Shown here one piece after another: positions 35,342-43,743 of a stretch of 64,000 nucleotides of DNA (positions are counted from its first letter, which is position 1; the number at the start of each line of letters is the position of its first letter). The notes under the pieces are model-generated. The model was not told where the DNA came from. It did no database searches and saw only the letters and a program-made list of their open reading frames with translations. A program made the position numbers and the translations under genes. The stretch is taken from positions 124,001 through 188,000 of the forward strand of contig NZ_VOBR01000014.1 in assembly GCF_007845675.1 (NCBI RefSeq). Reading direction: 5' to 3'. The stretch comes from Lentzea tibetensis. Lineage in GTDB: Bacteria; Actinomycetota; Actinomycetes; Mycobacteriales; Pseudonocardiaceae.

Positions 35342-36955
35342 TCAGTCAAACGTGAGCAGGTCGCACACGTCGATCTCGTGATCGACGCGCACCGCCTCCG
35401 CGAGCCTCCGGTCGTGGGTGACCAGCAACAACGTTCCCTCGTAGGTCGCCAGCGCCTGCTCGAGCTGTTCGATGGCAGGCAGGTCGAGGTGGTTGGTCGG
35501 TTCGTCAAGGACCAGACACGTCGTGCCACGAGCTTGCAACAACGCCAGCCCGGCGCGAGTTCGTTCACCCGGCGATAGCTCGCGCGCGGGTCGCAGCACG
35601 GCGTCCGCGCCCAGCCGGAACTTCGCGAGCAGCGTGCGCACCTCGACGTCCCGCATGCCGGTCGCGTCGGCGACGATGCGCAGCACCGTCTCGTCCGACG
35701 CGAACTCCGCGCGCAGCTGGTCGACCTCGCCGACCACCACACCGGGCCCGATCGTCGCTTCGCCCGACTGCAGCGGGAGCCTGCCGAGCAGCGCACCGAG
35801 CAATGTGGACTTGCCCGACCCGTTCGGGCCGGTGATGCGCCACCGCTCCCCCGCGCCGATCGTCAGGTCGACCGGTCCGAGCGTCACGTCGCCGCGGTGC
35901 ACGACGGCCCGCCGCAGCGTGAACGCGATCGAGCTGCCGCGTCCGGCCGACGGCAGGGTGAGCCGGAGCTCCCACGCCTCGCGCGGTTGCTCCACCTCGT
36001 CCAGCCTGTCCAGCTGGCGGTCCACAATGGACGCCTTGGAGCTGAGGTTCTCCGCGCCCTGCTTGCGGAAGAACTTGATGAACTTGTCGCTCTCGTCGGA
36101 CTTCGCGTTGCGCGTCACGCCCTGCCGCGACCACTCGCGCGTCTGGCGCGAGCGCTGCACGAGCGAGTCGCGCTTGGCCGCGTACGCCTCGTACTCGTCG
36201 TGCGCACGGCGTTGCGCGTTCTCCTTCTCCGCCACGTAGGCGTCCCAGCCGCCGCCGAACACGGTGACGCCGTGCGTGAACTCGTCGAGCTCGACGATCG
36301 CGGTCGTGACGCGGGCCAGGAACTCCCGGTCGTGACTGACCAGCACCATCGCCGCGTTCGACCCGCGCACGTGCGACTCGAGCAGGTCCAGCCCGGACGC
36401 GTCGAGGTCGTTCGTCGGCTCGTCGAGCAGCAGCACGTCCGCCTTGACCAGCAGCACCGACGCGAGCCGCAGCCGCGCGGCCTGCCCGCCGGACAGCTCG
36501 TGCGCGGCCCGCCCGTCGAGCAGGTCGGCGGGCAGCCCGAGCTTCTGGCACACGACCTCCGCGCGTTCGGCGAAGTCACCGGCACCGACAGCGGTCCAGT
36601 GGTCGAGCGCCGCGGAGAAGTCGTCGCCGCCACCGGTCCCGAGCGCCTCAGCGGCCTTCTGCAGCCACTCCTCCGCCGCCTGGACACCGGTGCGCCGCGC
36701 GAGGTGGTCGCGGAGCGACTCCCCTGCCCGCACCTGGGTTTCCTGGGTCAGGAAGGCGACGGTCCCCATGCGCGAGACGGTGCCACCGTCCGGCGTCAGC
36801 TCACCGGCGAGCAACCTGAGCAACGTGGACTTGCCGACACCGTTCGGCGCGATCAGGCCGACGCGGTCACCAGGCGAAACATCGAGATCAACCTCCGAGA
36901 TCACGGTCCTCGGACCGAACGACAGCGACAGGTTCCTAGCTGTCAGCACGGACAC
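35342..36955 (-). CDS. ABC-F family ATPase
   Basis: About 537 residues with two ATPase domains and no membrane part, as in ribosome-associated ABC-F proteins. Domain 1: APNGVGKSTLLRLL, LSGGQAARLRLASVLL, LLLDEPTNDLD, SHDREFL. Domain 2: [46 protein letters not shown]. Both catalytic Glu residues are present. The linker between them (about 235-320) is long and charged, as in members that reach the peptidyl-transferase centre. It may protect ribosomes from antibiotics or act as a translation factor. GTG at 36955 or 36949 is the likely start. Confidence 0.92.
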   Translation of the reverse strand: MSVLTARNLSLSFGPRTVISEVDLDVSPGDRVGLIAPNGVGKSTLLRLLAGELTPDGGTVSRMGTVAFLTQETQVRAGESLRDHLARRTGVQAAEEWLQKAAEALGTGGGDDFSAALDHWTAVGAGDFAERAEVVCQKLGLPADLLDGRAAHELSGGQAARLRLASVLLVKADVLLLDEPTNDLDASGLDLLESHVRGSNAAMVLVSHDREFLARVTTAIVELDEFTHGVTVFGGGWDAYVAEKENAQRRAHDEYEAYAAKRDSLVQRSRQTREWSRQGVTRNAKSDESDKFIKFFRKQGAENLSSKASIVDRQLDRLDEVEQPREAWELRLTLPSAGRGSSIAFTLRRAVVHRGDVTLGPVDLTIGAGERWRITGPNGSGKSTLLGALLGRLPLQSGEATIGPGVVVGEVDQLRAEFASDETVLRIVADATGMRDVEVRTLLAKFRLGADAVLRPARELSPGERTRAGLALLQARGTTCLVLDEPTNHLDLPAIEQLEQALATYEGTLLLVTHDRRLAEAVRVDHEIDVCDLLTFD

Positions 36956-36998
36956 GCCTTCGACGGTACGTGCCGGGGCAACTGGATTACTTCGCTTA

Positions 36999-37015
36999 TT
37001 GCCAGTAGGTTGCAA
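36999..37015 (+). promoter_or_regulatory. Candidate metal-responsive operator upstream of sodA
   Basis: TTGCCAGTAGGTTGCAA, a gapped dyad (TTGC...GCAA ends) 32 bases before the sodA start. It matches 15 of 17 bases of TTGCCAGTATCTTGCAA, the reverse complement of 52040-52056 upstream of the NRAMP manganese transporter. Extra half-site-like sequences (TTGCAA at 37027-37032, TGGCAA at 37043-37048) follow. Confidence 0.55.
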
Positions 37016-37047
37016 ATAAGAAGAAGTTGCAACATGGGGAGTTGGCA

Positions 37048-37671
37048 ATGGCCCAGTACGTGCTGCCGGATCTCGACTACGACTACGGCGACCTGGAGCC
37101 GGCGATCATCGGCGAGATCAACGAGCTGCACCACGGCAAGCACCACGCGGCGTACGTGAAGGGCGCGAACGACACCCTCGAGCAGATCGACGAGGCGCGC
37201 GACAAGTCCGCGTTCGGCTCGATCGTCGGCCTGGAGACGACGCTCGCGTTCCACCTCGCGGGTCACGCGCTGCACCAGGTGTGGTGGAAGAACCTGAGCC
37301 CGGACGGCGGCGACAAGCCGGTCGGCGAGCTGGCCGCGGCGATCGACGAGCACTTCGGTTCGTTCGACAAGTTCCGCGCGCAGCTCAACGCTGCCGCGTC
37401 GTCCATCCAGGGCTCCGGCTGGGGCGTCCTCGCGTGGGAGCCGATCGGCCAGAAGCTGATCACGCAGCAGCTGAAGGACCACCACTCGAACCTGTCGATC
37501 GCGACGACCCCGCTGCTCGCGTTCGACATCTGGGAGCACGCGTACTACCTGCAGTACCGCAACCTCAAGGCGGACTACATCAACGCGCTGTGGAACGTCG
37601 TCAACTGGACGGACGTCTCGGCCCGCTTCGAGGCGGCCCGCGCCGGCCGGAACGGCCTCAACCTTCAGTAG
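37048..37671 (+). CDS. sodA: Superoxide dismutase (Mn/Fe type)
   Basis: 207 residues; dismutates superoxide using Mn or Fe. Metal ligands are visible: His in [17 protein letters not shown], His in GHALHQVWW, and Asp/His in [17 protein letters not shown] is the family signature. Most relatives have LEPHIS near residue 17; here it reads LEPAII. That His is not a metal ligand, so activity should remain. ATG at 37048 ([14 protein letters not shown]) is preferred over an upstream in-frame codon. Mn use is suggested by the promoter motif shared with the NRAMP transporter gene. A strong terminator follows. Confidence 0.95.
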   Translation: MAQYVLPDLDYDYGDLEPAIIGEINELHHGKHHAAYVKGANDTLEQIDEARDKSAFGSIVGLETTLAFHLAGHALHQVWWKNLSPDGGDKPVGELAAAIDEHFGSFDKFRAQLNAAASSIQGSGWGVLAWEPIGQKLITQQLKDHHSNLSIATTPLLAFDIWEHAYYLQYRNLKADYINALWNVVNWTDVSARFEAARAGRNGLNLQ

Positions 37672-37704
37672 TGGATGCTCCGACAAGCTCTGCTGCTGGA
37701 TACG

Positions 37705-37740
37705 AAGAGGCCCCGCTCCTGCCCAGGAGCGGGGCCTCTT
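37705..37740 (+). terminator. Intrinsic terminator of sodA
   Basis: AAGAGGCCCCGCTCCT (37705-37720) and AGGAGCGGGGCCTCTT (37725-37740) form a perfect 16-bp stem with the loop GCCC. It is followed by CTGTTCCC. Confidence 0.93.
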
Positions 37741-37784
37741 CTGTTCCCGAACTGACTGCCGCTCCCACCACGAAGCGACGTGAC

Positions 37785-37803
37785 TTAGGTTAGCCTAAGC
37801 TCG
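37785..37803 (-). promoter_or_regulatory. Iron-box-like (DtxR/IdeR) sequence overlapping the fetB stop codon
   Basis: On the minus strand TTAGGCTAACCTAA (37785-37798) equals 14 consecutive bases of the IdeR/DtxR consensus TTAGGTTAGGCTAACCTAA; the remaining five (37799-37803) match poorly. The dyad CTTAGG/CCTAAG spans 37784-37799. It does not lie upstream of any gene start in the window, so its role is unclear. Confidence 0.45.
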
Positions 37804-38549
37804 CCTTGTTGGGAAGCCCGTCTCACCCGGCCTCTCGCCACGAGTTCGATCACCGTGGTCACGGCCACGACTTCCACCGCGAGCAGGCCCAACAGCACCA
37901 CGAGCTGCAACGCTCCGGCCTGCCAGACGGGCGCGCCGCCGAGCAACATGCCCACGAACGCGCCCGGCAGTGTGACGAGGCCCACCGTTCTCGTCTGGTC
38001 GAGCGCCGGGAGCAGCGCCTCCGCGGCCGGCTTGCGGATCAGTTCCCGCGTCGCTTCGGGCACGGTGAACCCCAGCGCGAGCGCCGCCTCGTACTCGCCG
38101 TAGCGGTCGCTCAGCGTGTCCAGCGCCCGTCGCGTCGACAGGGTCGTCGCGGTCATGGCGCCGCCGATCAGGATGCCGCCGATCGGGATCAGCGCGATGC
38201 CCTCGAGCGGGACGAGGCCACTGAGCATCAGTGCCGCCATGGCCGGGACCGTGCCCGCCAGGATGGCCGCCCCCACCCAGATGCCCTTCTTGCCCGTCTT
38301 GGTGCGGGCCGCGCTCGTCGCCGTGGCCACCGATGCCATGAGGACCAGGAACGCCGCGGTCAGCGGGAGCCGGGTGAGGACGACGGTGATCACCGCGCTC
38401 ACGACGGCCAGCTGGACCACCGCTCTCGCGGCGGCCCTGACGAAGGGCCTGGCCGTCGTCAGGGCCGCCCACCACGCGACGCCTCCCGCCGCGGCGGTGA
38501 AGAGGACGCAGATGATCGCCAGCCGGGGCCAGTCCGTCGCGATGACCAT
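37785..38549 (-). CDS. UPF0014 / FetB-like iron-export ABC permease
   Basis: 254 residues with about seven membrane helices. Family hallmarks are AAARAVVQLAVVSAVI near the N-terminus, LIPIGGILIGGAMTATTLSTRRALD (core IPIGGILIGGAM), and the coupling region ALALGFTVPEATRELIRKPAAEALLPALDQTRTVGLVTLPGAFVGMLLGG (core DQTRTVGLVTLPGAFVGML). FetB works with the ATPase FetA in iron and oxidative-stress tolerance in E. coli; no fetA-like gene is nearby. It converges with the superoxide dismutase gene, and an iron-box-like sequence covers its stop codon. Confidence 0.85.
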   Translation of the reverse strand: MVIATDWPRLAIICVLFTAAAGGVAWWAALTTARPFVRAAARAVVQLAVVSAVITVVLTRLPLTAAFLVLMASVATATSAARTKTGKKGIWVGAAILAGTVPAMAALMLSGLVPLEGIALIPIGGILIGGAMTATTLSTRRALDTLSDRYGEYEAALALGFTVPEATRELIRKPAAEALLPALDQTRTVGLVTLPGAFVGMLLGGAPVWQAGALQLVVLLGLLAVEVVAVTTVIELVARGRVRRASQQGELRLT

Positions 38550-38673
38550 GAGGTGATCTCACCGCACTCGCGCACCGAGAGCGCGATGACCTTCTGCTCT
38601 GGTGACGCTCGCGCGAACGCCCCTAGGATCTTCGGCCCTGCACTCGCTGAACTCTCACCGGGGGAACACCAGG

Positions 38674-39975
38674 ATGAACGACAGCCGGACCGCCGCGATC
38701 TTCATCCACGGACTGTTCTCCTCCCCGGCGACCTGGTCCGCCGTCGACAGCCTGCTGGAACAGGATCCTGACCTGCGCGGGTTGGCCGTCCTGCACTTCT
38801 CGTACCAATCGCCGGTGATGCGACTCAACCCGGTGCGCCGGATCCCCAACTTCAACGACATCGCGGACAGCCTGGCGGTCTTCTTCGAGGTGGAAACCAC
38901 CCAGTACGACAGCATCGCGCTGATATCGCACAGCCAGGGCGGCCTCGTCGCACAACGATTCCTCGCCAGGATGCTCGCCGACTCGCGCGGCTACGAGCTG
39001 GCGAAGATCCGCAGGATCGTCATGTTCGCGTGCCCCAACTCCGGTTCGGAGCTCGGCCTGACGATCCGGCGCGGTCTGCGGTTCTGGAAGCACCCGCAGG
39101 AGCAGGAACTCCGTCCCATCAACGAGTCCATCACCGCGACGCAGCGAACGATCGTGCACTCCGTGATCTCCGCGAAGCAGATCACCGAGACCACGTGCCC
39201 GATCCGGATGTTCGCCTACGCCGGCGACTCGGACAACATCGTCACCCCGTCGTCGGCCAAGAGCGTGTTCCGGGATGTCGGCGTGATACCGGGTGACCAC
39301 AGCTCCATCATCAGACCCGACTCGCTCAGCCACCGGTCGTACACCACGCTGAAGTGGAACCTGCAGGCCGTGCTGAACCCGGACCGAGGCGAGCAGGACC
39401 GCCGGCCGAGCTCGACGACCACACAGTTCGACCAGGCGCAACCCGCACCACCCACCACCGTGAAGTACGACAGTCGCGGCGACGCGGACGCGTGGCGGAC
39501 CTGGACCTACACCGCAGAGCGAGGTGTGCGTCCGGAGAAGTTCCCAGTCGGAGACCGCGGTGTACTCGCAATTCAGTCGAAGCTTCAGGAGTCGGTCGGC
39601 CTGAACAAGTCGCTCCCGATGACGTCCGGCACGATCGAGTTCGAATACCGCGTCGCGGACTCGGGCGGATCCCGCGGGCACATGTACTTCGCGGTGATCC
39701 CGATGCAGGAGACCGGTCCTGGGCGAGCCGGGCTGATCGAGGTCGGCACGAACGTCCAGGGCGACCACCGGAACCCGAGGTCGCCGTTCCGACAGCGCTC
39801 GTTCATCCCGTTGGCGCACTACGCGGACGGCGAATGGCACGCCATGCGAATCCAGTTCGACTTCTCCAGCCTCGCGGAGGCCTTCTACGCCATCTTCGGG
39901 CCGAGGATCAACGAGGGACTCGAGGAACGAGGAGACGGGATCCTGCAGATCCGCAACGTCGTCGCGTGGTCCTAG
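38674..39975 (+). CDS. Lipase-like alpha/beta hydrolase with an unrecognised C-terminal beta domain
   Basis: 433 residues. The N-terminal 225 form an alpha/beta hydrolase: oxyanion loop IFIHGLFSSPATW, nucleophile elbow ISHSQGGLVAQ, acid AYAGDSDNIVTP and catalytic His GDHSSII. The layout resembles SERAC1/PGAP1-like esterases. After a Pro/Gln-rich linker (about 240-275) comes a beta-rich region (TIEFEYRVADSGG, HMYFAVIPMQE, DGEWHAMRIQFDFSS) that may be a lectin- or LamG-like sandwich. No signal peptide. Rare ATA codons and a softer G+C bias suggest acquisition. ATG at 38674 follows CCGGGGGAAC. Confidence 0.75.
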   Translation: MNDSRTAAIFIHGLFSSPATWSAVDSLLEQDPDLRGLAVLHFSYQSPVMRLNPVRRIPNFNDIADSLAVFFEVETTQYDSIALISHSQGGLVAQRFLARMLADSRGYELAKIRRIVMFACPNSGSELGLTIRRGLRFWKHPQEQELRPINESITATQRTIVHSVISAKQITETTCPIRMFAYAGDSDNIVTPSSAKSVFRDVGVIPGDHSSIIRPDSLSHRSYTTLKWNLQAVLNPDRGEQDRRPSSTTTQFDQAQPAPPTTVKYDSRGDADAWRTWTYTAERGVRPEKFPVGDRGVLAIQSKLQESVGLNKSLPMTSGTIEFEYRVADSGGSRGHMYFAVIPMQETGPGRAGLIEVGTNVQGDHRNPRSPFRQRSFIPLAHYADGEWHAMRIQFDFSSLAEAFYAIFGPRINEGLEERGDGILQIRNVVAWS

Positions 39976-39984
39976 CGGTCGTAC

Positions 39985-41289
39985 TCAGACGAGCTCTTCG
40001 ACCTCTCGGCGCGGGCGGAACCACAGCCGCCGCGGCAGCCGGACGTCCCCGCGCCGCAGGAGGATCACCCACGCGACCACGGCGACGAGCACGGACACGA
40101 CACCACCGATGACGATCGGCGCCCGCCCGTGGACGTGCTCGCCGAGCCACCCCATCAACGGTCCGCCGACGGGGTTCCCGCCGAGGAACACGAGCATGTA
40201 GAGCCCCATGACCCGGCCGCGCATCGCAGGTTCGACGGCGAGCTGGATGGTGGCGTTGGCGGTGGTGTTGAAGGTCATCATGGCGATGCCGACGGGGATG
40301 AGCGCGAGGCCCATCGACAGCATCGTGGGCATCAGGCCGGCGACGATCTCCAGCACGCCGAACACGACGGCGGCGCCGATGAACACCGCGAGGCGGGGTT
40401 TCTTGCGGCGCGCGGCCCACGTGGCGCCGGCGAGGGTGCCGACGGCGATCAGCGTCGACAGCAGGCCGTAGGCGTCGGCGTCGCCGCGGAACACGTTGCG
40501 GGCCATGATCGCGAGGGTCATGTAGAAGTTCATGCCGAACGTGGCGATGAAGAACACCAGCACCATCACGGTGAGCAGGTCGGGGCGGTGCCACACGTAC
40601 CTCAGCCCGGACAGCAGCTGGCCCTTCTCGCGCGGCACCGGGTCCGCGCGGTGCAGTTTCGCCGGGTCCATCAGGTACACGCCGAGCACGACGGCGACGA
40701 AGCTGATCGCATTGGCCAGGAACACCCAGCCGGTGCCGACGCTGACGATCGTGAAACCGGCGATCGCCGGGCCGACCATGCGGGCCAGGTTGAACATCAT
40801 CGAGTTCAGGGCCACCGCGTTGGTCAGCTGCGAGCGGCCGACCATCTCGACCACGAACGACTGGCGCACCGGGGTTTCCAGTGCGGCGAACACGCCGAGC
40901 AGGAAGCAGAGGACGTACACCTGCCACAGGACGACGACGCCCGTGACGTCCAGCAGGCCGAGCACCAGCGCGCACAGGCCGAGCGCGGTTTCCAGCCCCA
41001 GCAACAACTTCCGCTTGTCCATGCGGTCCGCCAGGAGACCGGCCCACAGGGACAGGCCCAGCGCGGGCAAGAACTGGAGCGACGCGGCGATGCCGAGCGC
41101 GACCGGTGAGCCGTTGGACAGCTCGAGCACCAGCCAGTCCTGTGCGATGCGTTGCATCCACACGCCCATCAGGGAAATGACCTGGCCTGATGCGTAAAGA
41201 CGATAGTTGCGCACGGCTAACGAACGGAACATGCCGGTACGCGTGGATGGCGATGTGTCCGAAGATTCGCCACCCACGTAACCCGACAC
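39985..41289 (-). CDS. MFS transporter (DHA3-like exporter)
   Basis: 434 residues with twelve helices. N-terminal part FRSLAVRNYRLYASGQVISLMGVWMQ is typical of DHA3 exporters; the loop-2 motif is WAGLLADRMDKRKLLLG. A long cytosolic centre (PAKLHRADPVPREKGQLLSGLRYV) and a basic C-terminus follow. GTG at 41289 is 4 bases past the marR stop; ATG at 41232 is an alternative. It is probably co-transcribed with, and controlled by, the MarR gene just upstream. Substrate unknown. Confidence 0.88.
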   Translation of the reverse strand: MSGYVGGESSDTSPSTRTGMFRSLAVRNYRLYASGQVISLMGVWMQRIAQDWLVLELSNGSPVALGIAASLQFLPALGLSLWAGLLADRMDKRKLLLGLETALGLCALVLGLLDVTGVVVLWQVYVLCFLLGVFAALETPVRQSFVVEMVGRSQLTNAVALNSMMFNLARMVGPAIAGFTIVSVGTGWVFLANAISFVAVVLGVYLMDPAKLHRADPVPREKGQLLSGLRYVWHRPDLLTVMVLVFFIATFGMNFYMTLAIMARNVFRGDADAYGLLSTLIAVGTLAGATWAARRKKPRLAVFIGAAVVFGVLEIVAGLMPTMLSMGLALIPVGIAMMTFNTTANATIQLAVEPAMRGRVMGLYMLVFLGGNPVGGPLMGWLGEHVHGRAPIVIGGVVSVLVAVVAWVILLRRGDVRLPRRLWFRPRREVEELV

Positions 41290-41292
41290 GCG

Positions 41293-41721
41293 TTACTGCC
41301 CCGCCATCCTGTCGATGATCTCGGCCGCGCGGGAGAGCAACTCCCTCTCCTCCGGCGCCAGCTCGGCGATCCGCTTGTCCAGCCACGCTTCTCGCGCGGT
41401 GATCTCGTCCTCGAGGTAGGCCAGCCCCGCGGTCGTCAGCTCGACGATGGCCTGACGGCCGTCCGTCGGGTGCGGGCGCCGCGTGGCGAAGCCGAAGTCC
41501 TCCAGCGCTGCTATCACGCGCGTCATGGACGGCGGCTGCACGCCTTCCTTGGTGGCGAGCTCACCCGGCGTCAGCGGTCCGCACTTGTGCAGCGTGGACA
41601 ACGCGGACACCTGGGTCAGTGAGACCGACGTGTTGGTGCGCTGCGCGCGCAGTCGTCGGTTCAGCCGGACGACGGCAAGTCTGAGCCTGCTCGCCAACCC
41701 GATCTGCTCGGTCTCCGCCAC
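41293..41721 (-). CDS. MarR-family regulator
   Basis: About 142 residues. HTH core LTQVSALSTLHKCGPLTPGELATKEGVQPPSMTRVIAALEDFGF (recognition helix PPSMTRVIAALED) and wing TRRPHPTDGRQAIVELT. A -10-like TATGCT lies 6 bases before GTG 41721, which suggests a leaderless transcript. ATG at 41739 is an alternative but would overlap that -10. Resembles mycobacterial Rv0880 in sequence and in its neighbourhood. It probably regulates the MFS exporter that follows. Confidence 0.9.
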   Translation of the reverse strand: MAETEQIGLASRLRLAVVRLNRRLRAQRTNTSVSLTQVSALSTLHKCGPLTPGELATKEGVQPPSMTRVIAALEDFGFATRRPHPTDGRQAIVELTTAGLAYLEDEITAREAWLDKRIAELAPEERELLSRAAEIIDRMAGQ

Positions 41722-41760
41722 GTATTTAGCATACCTCACGAAATTGTTTCCCGCCGAACG

Positions 41761-43194
41761 TCAGGCCAGTGCGGCCTGGATGGGGCCGATGGCGAAGTAG
41801 ACGACGAACGCAGCGGCGACGACCCACATCAGCGGGTGCACGCTGCGCGCTCGTCCGGTCAGAGCTCGCAGCAAGACATAGCTGACGAAGCCCGCGCCGA
41901 TGCCGTTGGCGATCGAAAAAGTGAACGGCATCACGACGATCGTCAGGAACGCGGGCAGCGCGACGGTGAAGTCGCCGAAGTCGATCTCGCGGATCTGCAT
42001 CATCATCAACGCGCCGACGATCACCAGCGCCGGTGCGGCTGCCTCGATCGGCACCACCTGGTACAGCGGCGTGAAGAACATCGCGAGCAGGAACAACACG
42101 CCCGTCACGACGTTCGCCAGGCCGGTCCGCGCGCCTTCCGCGATGCCGGACGCCGACTCGATGTAGACGGTGTTGGACGAACTGGACGCCGCACCGCCCG
42201 CGACCGCGCCGAGCCCGTCGACGAACAGCGCCTTGCTGACGTTCGGCAGCTGGCCGTCCTTGCCGATCAGGCCGGCTTCCTTGCCGAGTCCGGTCATCGT
42301 GCCGACGGTGTCGAAGAAGTCGGTCAGCACGAGCGTGAACACCAGCAGCGCCGCGGTCAGCGCGGGCACGCGGGTCCACGCGCCGAACGACACGTCGCCG
42401 AGCAGCGACAGGTCCGGGATGCCGAAGACCGTGTCGGGCAACGCCGGATATCCGAGGTTCCAGCCCTTGGGGTTGGTGCCGCGCGACGGCCCGGCGCTGA
42501 CGATCGCCTCCAGCACGATGGCGAGCACGGCGCTGGAGACGATGCCGATGAGGATCGCGCCCTTCACCTTGCGCGCGAACAGCACACCGGTGATCACCAG
42601 CCCGAGCACGAACACGAGCGTCGGCCAGCTGGCGATCGACCCGTTGATGCCGAGCCCGACCGGAACGGTCGTGTTCGCGGCGTCCGGCAGCCTGCGCACG
42701 AAGCCCGCGTCGACGAACCCGATGAAGCAGATGAACAGGCCGATGCCGACCGCGATCGCCGCTTTCAGCTCGTTCGGCACCGCGTTGAACACCGCGGTGC
42801 GCACGCCCGTGACCACCAGGATCAGCACCACGAGCCCGTTGACGAGCACCAGGCCCATGGCCTCTGGCCAGGTCATCTTCGTGGCGACCGCCACCGCGAC
42901 GAACGAGTTGATGCCGAGGCCGGTGGCCATCGCGAACGGGTAGTTCGCGACGAGTCCGAAGAGGATGGTCATCACGCCCGCGACCAGCGCCGTCACCGCC
43001 GCGACCTGCCCGACCGGCAGGATGTTGCCGAGCACGTCCTTCTTCGCACCCGCGTCGTCGGCGGCGAAGCTGCCGATGATCAACGGGTTCAGCACCACGA
43101 TGTAGGCCATCGTGAAGAACGTGACGACACCGCCGCGAACTTCACGACTCACCGTCGACCCGCGCTCGGAAATCTTGAAGAACCCGTCCAGCAT
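41761..43194 (-). CDS. NCS2/AzgA-type purine permease
   Basis: 477 residues with about fourteen helices; proton-coupled uptake of adenine, hypoxanthine or guanine. Family features are TFFTMAYIVVLNPLIIG at the N-terminus, ATGLGINSFVAVAVA, TDFFDTVGTMTGLGKEAG and SSSSNTVYIESASGIAEGARTGLANVVTG (core NTVYIESASGIAEGARTG). ATG at 43194 follows GGAGACC. It is divergent from the DUF2530 gene, with only 16 bases between the starts, so their promoters overlap. No purine riboswitch is visible. Confidence 0.93.
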   Translation of the reverse strand: MLDGFFKISERGSTVSREVRGGVVTFFTMAYIVVLNPLIIGSFAADDAGAKKDVLGNILPVGQVAAVTALVAGVMTILFGLVANYPFAMATGLGINSFVAVAVATKMTWPEAMGLVLVNGLVVLILVVTGVRTAVFNAVPNELKAAIAVGIGLFICFIGFVDAGFVRRLPDAANTTVPVGLGINGSIASWPTLVFVLGLVITGVLFARKVKGAILIGIVSSAVLAIVLEAIVSAGPSRGTNPKGWNLGYPALPDTVFGIPDLSLLGDVSFGAWTRVPALTAALLVFTLVLTDFFDTVGTMTGLGKEAGLIGKDGQLPNVSKALFVDGLGAVAGGAASSSSNTVYIESASGIAEGARTGLANVVTGVLFLLAMFFTPLYQVVPIEAAAPALVIVGALMMMQIREIDFGDFTVALPAFLTIVVMPFTFSIANGIGAGFVSYVLLRALTGRARSVHPLMWVVAAAFVVYFAIGPIQAALA

Positions 43195-43210
43195 CTGGTC
43201 TCCTTACGGC

Positions 43211-43474
43211 GTGTCCGAACGCGACAACCCGCCCAGTCCACCGCCGCTGCCGCACAGGCTCGCCGATCCGGTGCCGGTGGTGCTCGGAGGTACCGCGTTG
43301 TGGTTCCTCGGGTTCCTGCTGGTGCTGATCTTCGACCGCGCCAACGGGACCCTGCTCTGGACGACCTTGTCCGGTGGCGTGCTCGGGATCATCGGGTATG
43401 GAGTGTTCCGCTGGCAACGCCGCGCCGCGCGCCGAGGGTCGCGGACGGCTCAGTCCGGCCTCGAGGACATCTAG
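43211..43474 (+). CDS. DUF2530 membrane protein
   Basis: 87 residues from GTG 43211. A Pro-rich start PPSPPPLPHRLADPVPVVLGG leads into two membrane helices (GTALWFLGFLLVLIF, LWTTLSGGVLGIIGYGVF) and a basic tail RWQRRAARRG. Matches DUF2530 of actinobacteria, whose mycobacterial member (Rv0879c from memory) lies in the same order. Function unknown. Dispersed element copy C follows. Confidence 0.8.
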   Translation: MSERDNPPSPPPLPHRLADPVPVVLGGTALWFLGFLLVLIFDRANGTLLWTTLSGGVLGIIGYGVFRWQRRAARRGSRTAQSGLEDI

Positions 43475-43579
43475 CCGAGACTCGACAGCGCCCCCGAAGA
43501 GCTGCCCGCCGGCGCGCTTTCGCAGGCACGCTCAACACCGGTCCCGCAAGCACGGCCCCGCAAACGCTTTCGCGAGCGC

Positions 43580-43690
43580 GCTGCCGCAGGCGTCCCCGCC
43601 AGGGGTCCCCTGCTTTCAGAATCCCAGGAGACACCGACAATTCGGGGCGCCCGCGGCGAGCCCTGTGGACAACTCGGACCCTGTGGACAG
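43580..43690 (+). repeat. Dispersed element copy C with paired DnaA-box-like sequences
   Basis: Core 43580-43639 (GCAGGCGTCCCCGCCAGGGG, then TCCCCTG, ending GACACCGACA). TGTGGACAA at 43664-43672, again 25 bases past the core end, and TGTGGACAG (one mismatch) at 43682-43690, again 18 bases later. The sequence between core and first box is not conserved with other copies, but its length is. It sits between convergent genes. Confidence 0.8.
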
Positions 43691-43693
43691 CCA

Positions 43694-43743
43694 GCCCAGC
43701 AGCACCGACTAGCCCAGCAGCACCGACTAGCCCAGCAGCACCG
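43694..43743 (+). repeat. 18-bp tandem repeat duplicating the end of the ATPase gene
   Basis: GCCCAGCAGCACCGACTA occurs at 43694-43711 and 43712-43729; its first 14 bases recur at 43730-43743. On the minus strand each unit reads VLLG-stop, so the last codons and stop of the GHKL ATPase gene are repeated downstream and back-up stop codons exist. Confidence 0.85.
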
